This document shows, piece after piece, positions 62,601 to 64,000 of a DNA stretch of 64,000 nucleotides. The notes beneath the pieces are model-generated. The model did not search any database and was not told where the DNA came from. It saw only the letters and a list, made by a program, of their open reading frames with translations. Origin of the DNA: an uncultured Collinsella sp. (GTDB taxonomy: Bacteria > Actinomycetota > Coriobacteriia > Coriobacteriales > Coriobacteriaceae). The translations under genes and the position numbers were made by a program. The first letter of the stretch is position 1. The number at the start of each line of letters is the position of its first letter. The stretch is from assembly GCA_902470695.1 (NCBI GenBank), contig CABRHH010000010.1, positions 1 through 64,000 of the forward strand, written 5' to 3'.

Positions 62601-63142
62601 GGCACCAGGTCGGCGGGCTCGTGATGGTCGGTCACCACGATGTCGATCCCGCGCTCGCGCAGGTAGCCCACCTCCTCGGCGGCCGCGATGCCGTTGTCCA
62701 CCGTCACCACCAGCGCGGGGCTCGTCTCCTCAATCAGGCGGTCGAGCGAGGCGCGGCTCAAGCCGTACCCCTCGTCGAAGCGATGCGGGATGAAGGGGCG
62801 CACCGTGGCGCCCAAGCGCTGCAGGGCCTCGGTGAGCAGGCAGGTGGAGGTGATGCCATCCACGTCGAAATCCCCGAACACCGCGATGACCTCGCCGGCG
62901 CGCACGGCAGCCTCCACGCGGTCGGCCACCTCGGCCAGGCCGGGGATGAGCGCAGGAGACGCCCAATCGCGCTCGAGCGAGGGCGTGAGGAAGAGCCTGC
63001 CCTCCTCCACCGAGGCGATGCTGCGCGAGGCCATGATGCGCGCCACGAGCGGCGGCACCGAAAGGCCGACGGCGAGTTCGTCTTCAAGGGCCGGATGAGG
63101 TGCGGCGACCGTCCAGCGATGGGTGGTCTTAAGCGACGACAT
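59675..63142 (-). CDS. RecJ exonuclease fused to RecQ-type helicase
   Basis: This DNA-repair protein of 1155 residues combines two enzymes. The N-terminal half is a RecJ 5'-3' single-strand exonuclease: GDFDVDGITST (about 90-100), VTVDNGI, TDHHEP (171-176), ALGTVSDM, and the DHHA1 motif RFGGHAGAVGV. An Ala/Pro/Glu-rich linker (about 580-685) joins it to a superfamily 2 helicase with GTGRGKSLIF, VIDEAHHVAQAK, LALTATAAP and MSGRAGRDGQ, closest to RecQ. It replaces the lone RecJ expected here. The ATG at 63142 has AGGGGG nine bases upstream; two longer starts exist. The fusion is uninterrupted. Pairing unwinding with digestion in one chain is an inference. Confidence 0.92.
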   Translation of the reverse strand: MSSLKTTHRWTVAAPHPALEDELAVGLSVPPLVARIMASRSIASVEEGRLFLTPSLERDWASPALIPGLAEVADRVEAAVRAGEVIAVFGDFDVDGITSTCLLTEALQRLGATVRPFIPHRFDEGYGLSRASLDRLIEETSPALVVTVDNGIAAAEEVGYLRERGIDIVVTDHHEPADLVPRDIPVADPKLAAAGPSRELAGAGVALKLVQVLGERLGTPELWRSLTEVAALGTVSDMMTLTPENRALVADGIAHMRATARPGYVALAALTRTDLATITADALSFSLIPRLNAAGRMADPSLALRVLMATDAVEAARLAAQLEEVNQQRRAIEAELTADAEQRVAATYDGGRVIVVGGEGWHEGVKGIVASRLTNRYHVPALLFSIEDGVARGSGRSVGRVNLFEAVERCSDLLIRFGGHAGAVGVTCAAENLDALRERLGAVLAELDADAFEDRGEIAATVGLSELDIATIEQISLLEPFGQGNRVPLLAATGVTMTDRAQVGRGGDHMRFAVTDGVSCVPAIMFRVPDIERLSACDTVVDVVFEAVAERWQGRVKPKLMVKDILCRSCEDAPVPSAAVAPAGKSAPVPNVSSPAADPGTTASEGEVEAAAPGDAAAAVPHLAASAEAAGEDTPSAAPAPDSASERAAVPLAPAPDAARRQALAQLPYDELTRSLLHAFIGTARPHEAQLQALEALRCGRNVLAVMGTGRGKSLIFQVHAVREAIARGRASVFVYPLRALVADQSFHLMQTLAKLGVRAAVLTGETPTAGRDRIFSQLAGGRVDIVLTTPEFLTIHRARFAAAGRVGFVVIDEAHHVAQAKAGERPAYLEMPAVLAALGSPRVLALTATAAPETADEIARLLPVEELVVDEAVRENLSVDDGRESASRENRLVSIVAGGEKCVVYVNSRDQAQALCRTLRRRVPELAASIGFYHAGLERTRRLEAEQAFRAGDLTCIVSTSAFGEGVNLPDIRHVVLYHMPFGSIEFNQMSGRAGRDGQPAQVHLLFCARDARINERLLDAAAPERAELVTLYRALQTMGRRQRGGSGTASFVASDLDIAQMCLAVDARTPVEERAVTAALAIFEELGFLHQASVDAGHRIEMVESPGRVDLNSSILYLEGLHARCEFAAFRRWALEASAHDMLARINRPITPR

Positions 63143-63606
63143 GTGCATCGACCCCCTGCGGTTGCGGGGCGGATGCGGCCAGGGGCGCGGCCGGGCGGAT
63201 GCCATGCGGCCGGTGACGGAAACGTTCCATGCGATCAGATCCTCACGAGTACCCGCTGCGGCGGGCGTCTTTGTTGAACGCACTCAAGTATACACATGCG
63301 CGCGGACACAAATTCCCGCCGCAGGTTTCGAGTTGAGAAACGGGCGCGCGGCAGCGGGCGCGCGGCGGACGGGCGCACTATACTGTCAGCCGACACGCGG
63401 CGGCGGCACACGGGCCACGGTGCGCACGGGAACGGTCGGGTGCGAGGGCGCGCGGAAGCGGTCCGGCGTACGCCAAGGGGCCTGTGCGGGAGCGGCCCGG
63501 CGTGCGCTCGGGCACCTCTGCGCACATCCGTGGCCGGGCGCCCCGGTATCGCGGCGACCGGGGCCGGCCGCACGCCGGGGATTCACCACAAACGGAAAGG
63601 ACGCAT
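63143..63606. other. Divergent gap of 464 bp
   Basis: This gap is between the RecJ-RecQ and BASS genes. TATACT hexamers lie on the minus strand near 63288 and on the plus strand near 63379, plausible -10 elements without convincing -35s. GC-rich repeats (ggcgcgcggcagcgg) lie near 63340. There is no gene. Confidence 0.5.
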
Positions 63607-64000
63607 ATGGACGCATGGCAGAAACTGGGCGCTGCAATCGGAGCGCATATGCCCGCCATCGTCCCGGTCTGCGTGGCGGCCGGCGTGCTTGCCCCGCAGG
63701 TATTCGGCCCGATCGAGACCATCGTGCCGATCCTGTTCGCCTTCATGACCTTCCAAGGCTCGCTCAACAACACCACTCGCCAGGTCCTCGAGGTGTTTCG
63801 CCATCCGTCGGAGCTGCTCGTCATCTTGGCGGTCACGCTGGTGTTCATGCCGATCGTGGCCTTCGCGCTCGCCTCGCTGCTGTTTTCGGGCAACGCCAAC
63901 ATCATCACGGGCATCGTGCTCGAGTACAGCGTGCCCATCGGCATCGTGAGCTTCATGTGGGTGGGCATGTTTTCGGGCAACGGGCCACTCGGCCTGTCCG
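63607..64000 (+). CDS. BASS family (bile acid:sodium symporter-like) transporter, partial
   Basis: The 5' part (131 codons) of a membrane transporter runs off the window. Hydrophobic segments lie at about residues 15-33, 38-50, 70-94 and 98-125. FMTFQGSL and EYSVPIGIVSFMWVGMFSGN resemble bile acid:sodium symporter family (SBF) proteins, many of which carry organic anions other than bile acids. AAAGGA lies six bases before the ATG. Substrate unknown, and the 3' end is missing. Confidence 0.75.
   Translation, partial: MDAWQKLGAAIGAHMPAIVPVCVAAGVLAPQVFGPIETIVPILFAFMTFQGSLNNTTRQVLEVFRHPSELLVILAVTLVFMPIVAFALASLLFSGNANIITGIVLEYSVPIGIVSFMWVGMFSGNGPLGLS

Overview
The window is GC-rich DNA from a Gram-positive bacterium. 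Several things point to the Actinobacteria, most likely a Coriobacteriia of the Collinsella type: the rapZ-yvcK-whiA cluster, a gap-pgk-tpiA-gpmI-secG glycolytic block, Shine-Dalgarno sites of the AGGAGG type, CCA-encoding tRNA genes, and several Tat-type lipoproteins. The genus is an inference from gene content and was not tested by a search.

Layout. 1-960 is a gene-free repeat region. 961-5226 holds a DUF389 membrane protein, a lipoprotein and an M18 aminopeptidase. 5596-10445 is a zinc-acquisition operon: a palindromic operator, znuA, znuC, znuB and a large histidine-triad protein. 10543-15037 is a TPP-riboswitch thiamin operon (thiC, thiM, thiE, thiD). 15038-15949 is gene-free, with an inverted-repeat element and degenerate repeats. 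15950-22619 carries a PfkB kinase, a lipoprotein, YaaA, two family-2 glycosyltransferases and a PARG-type macrodomain protein. 22745-25453 holds a Y-family polymerase and a YolD-like partner behind LexA-type boxes, then a LUD protein. 25566-28757 is a polar amino-acid ABC importer. 29048-30853 is an ABC exporter behind a MerR-type promoter. 30978-36260 has four tRNA genes (Cys, Gly, Val, Leu), a CmpB-type membrane protein and a two-gene partner-switching module (PP2C phosphatase plus a STAS-HATPase fusion). 37073-45298 has a lone peptide-binding lipoprotein and a full oppABCDF operon. 46926-52681 is secG and lower glycolysis. 52859-63142 is a minus-strand run: a RecJ-RecQ fusion, Rel, a CDF exporter, RapZ, YvcK and WhiA. 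A BASS-type transporter begins at 63607 and runs off the end.

How the genes work together. The zinc operon pairs a His-rich ZnuA with a five-triad surface protein that could capture zinc and pass it on. The thiamin operon makes the pyrimidine (ThiC, ThiD), salvages thiazole (ThiM) and joins the two (ThiE); no thiazole-synthesis genes are present here. The RsbU-like phosphatase probably acts on the STAS half of the protein encoded just downstream. Gap, Pgk, TpiA and GpmI carry out consecutive or linked glycolytic steps, and YvcK, RapZ and Rel are global metabolic regulators.

The most unusual feature is in the intergenic DNA. Many gaps are filled with degenerate tandem repeats. One family of about 30 bp recurs at three loci. 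At two of these it forms oppositely oriented half-arrays around a T-rich centre. At secG and gpmI the repeats look like decayed copies of the gene's own 3' end, stop codon included.
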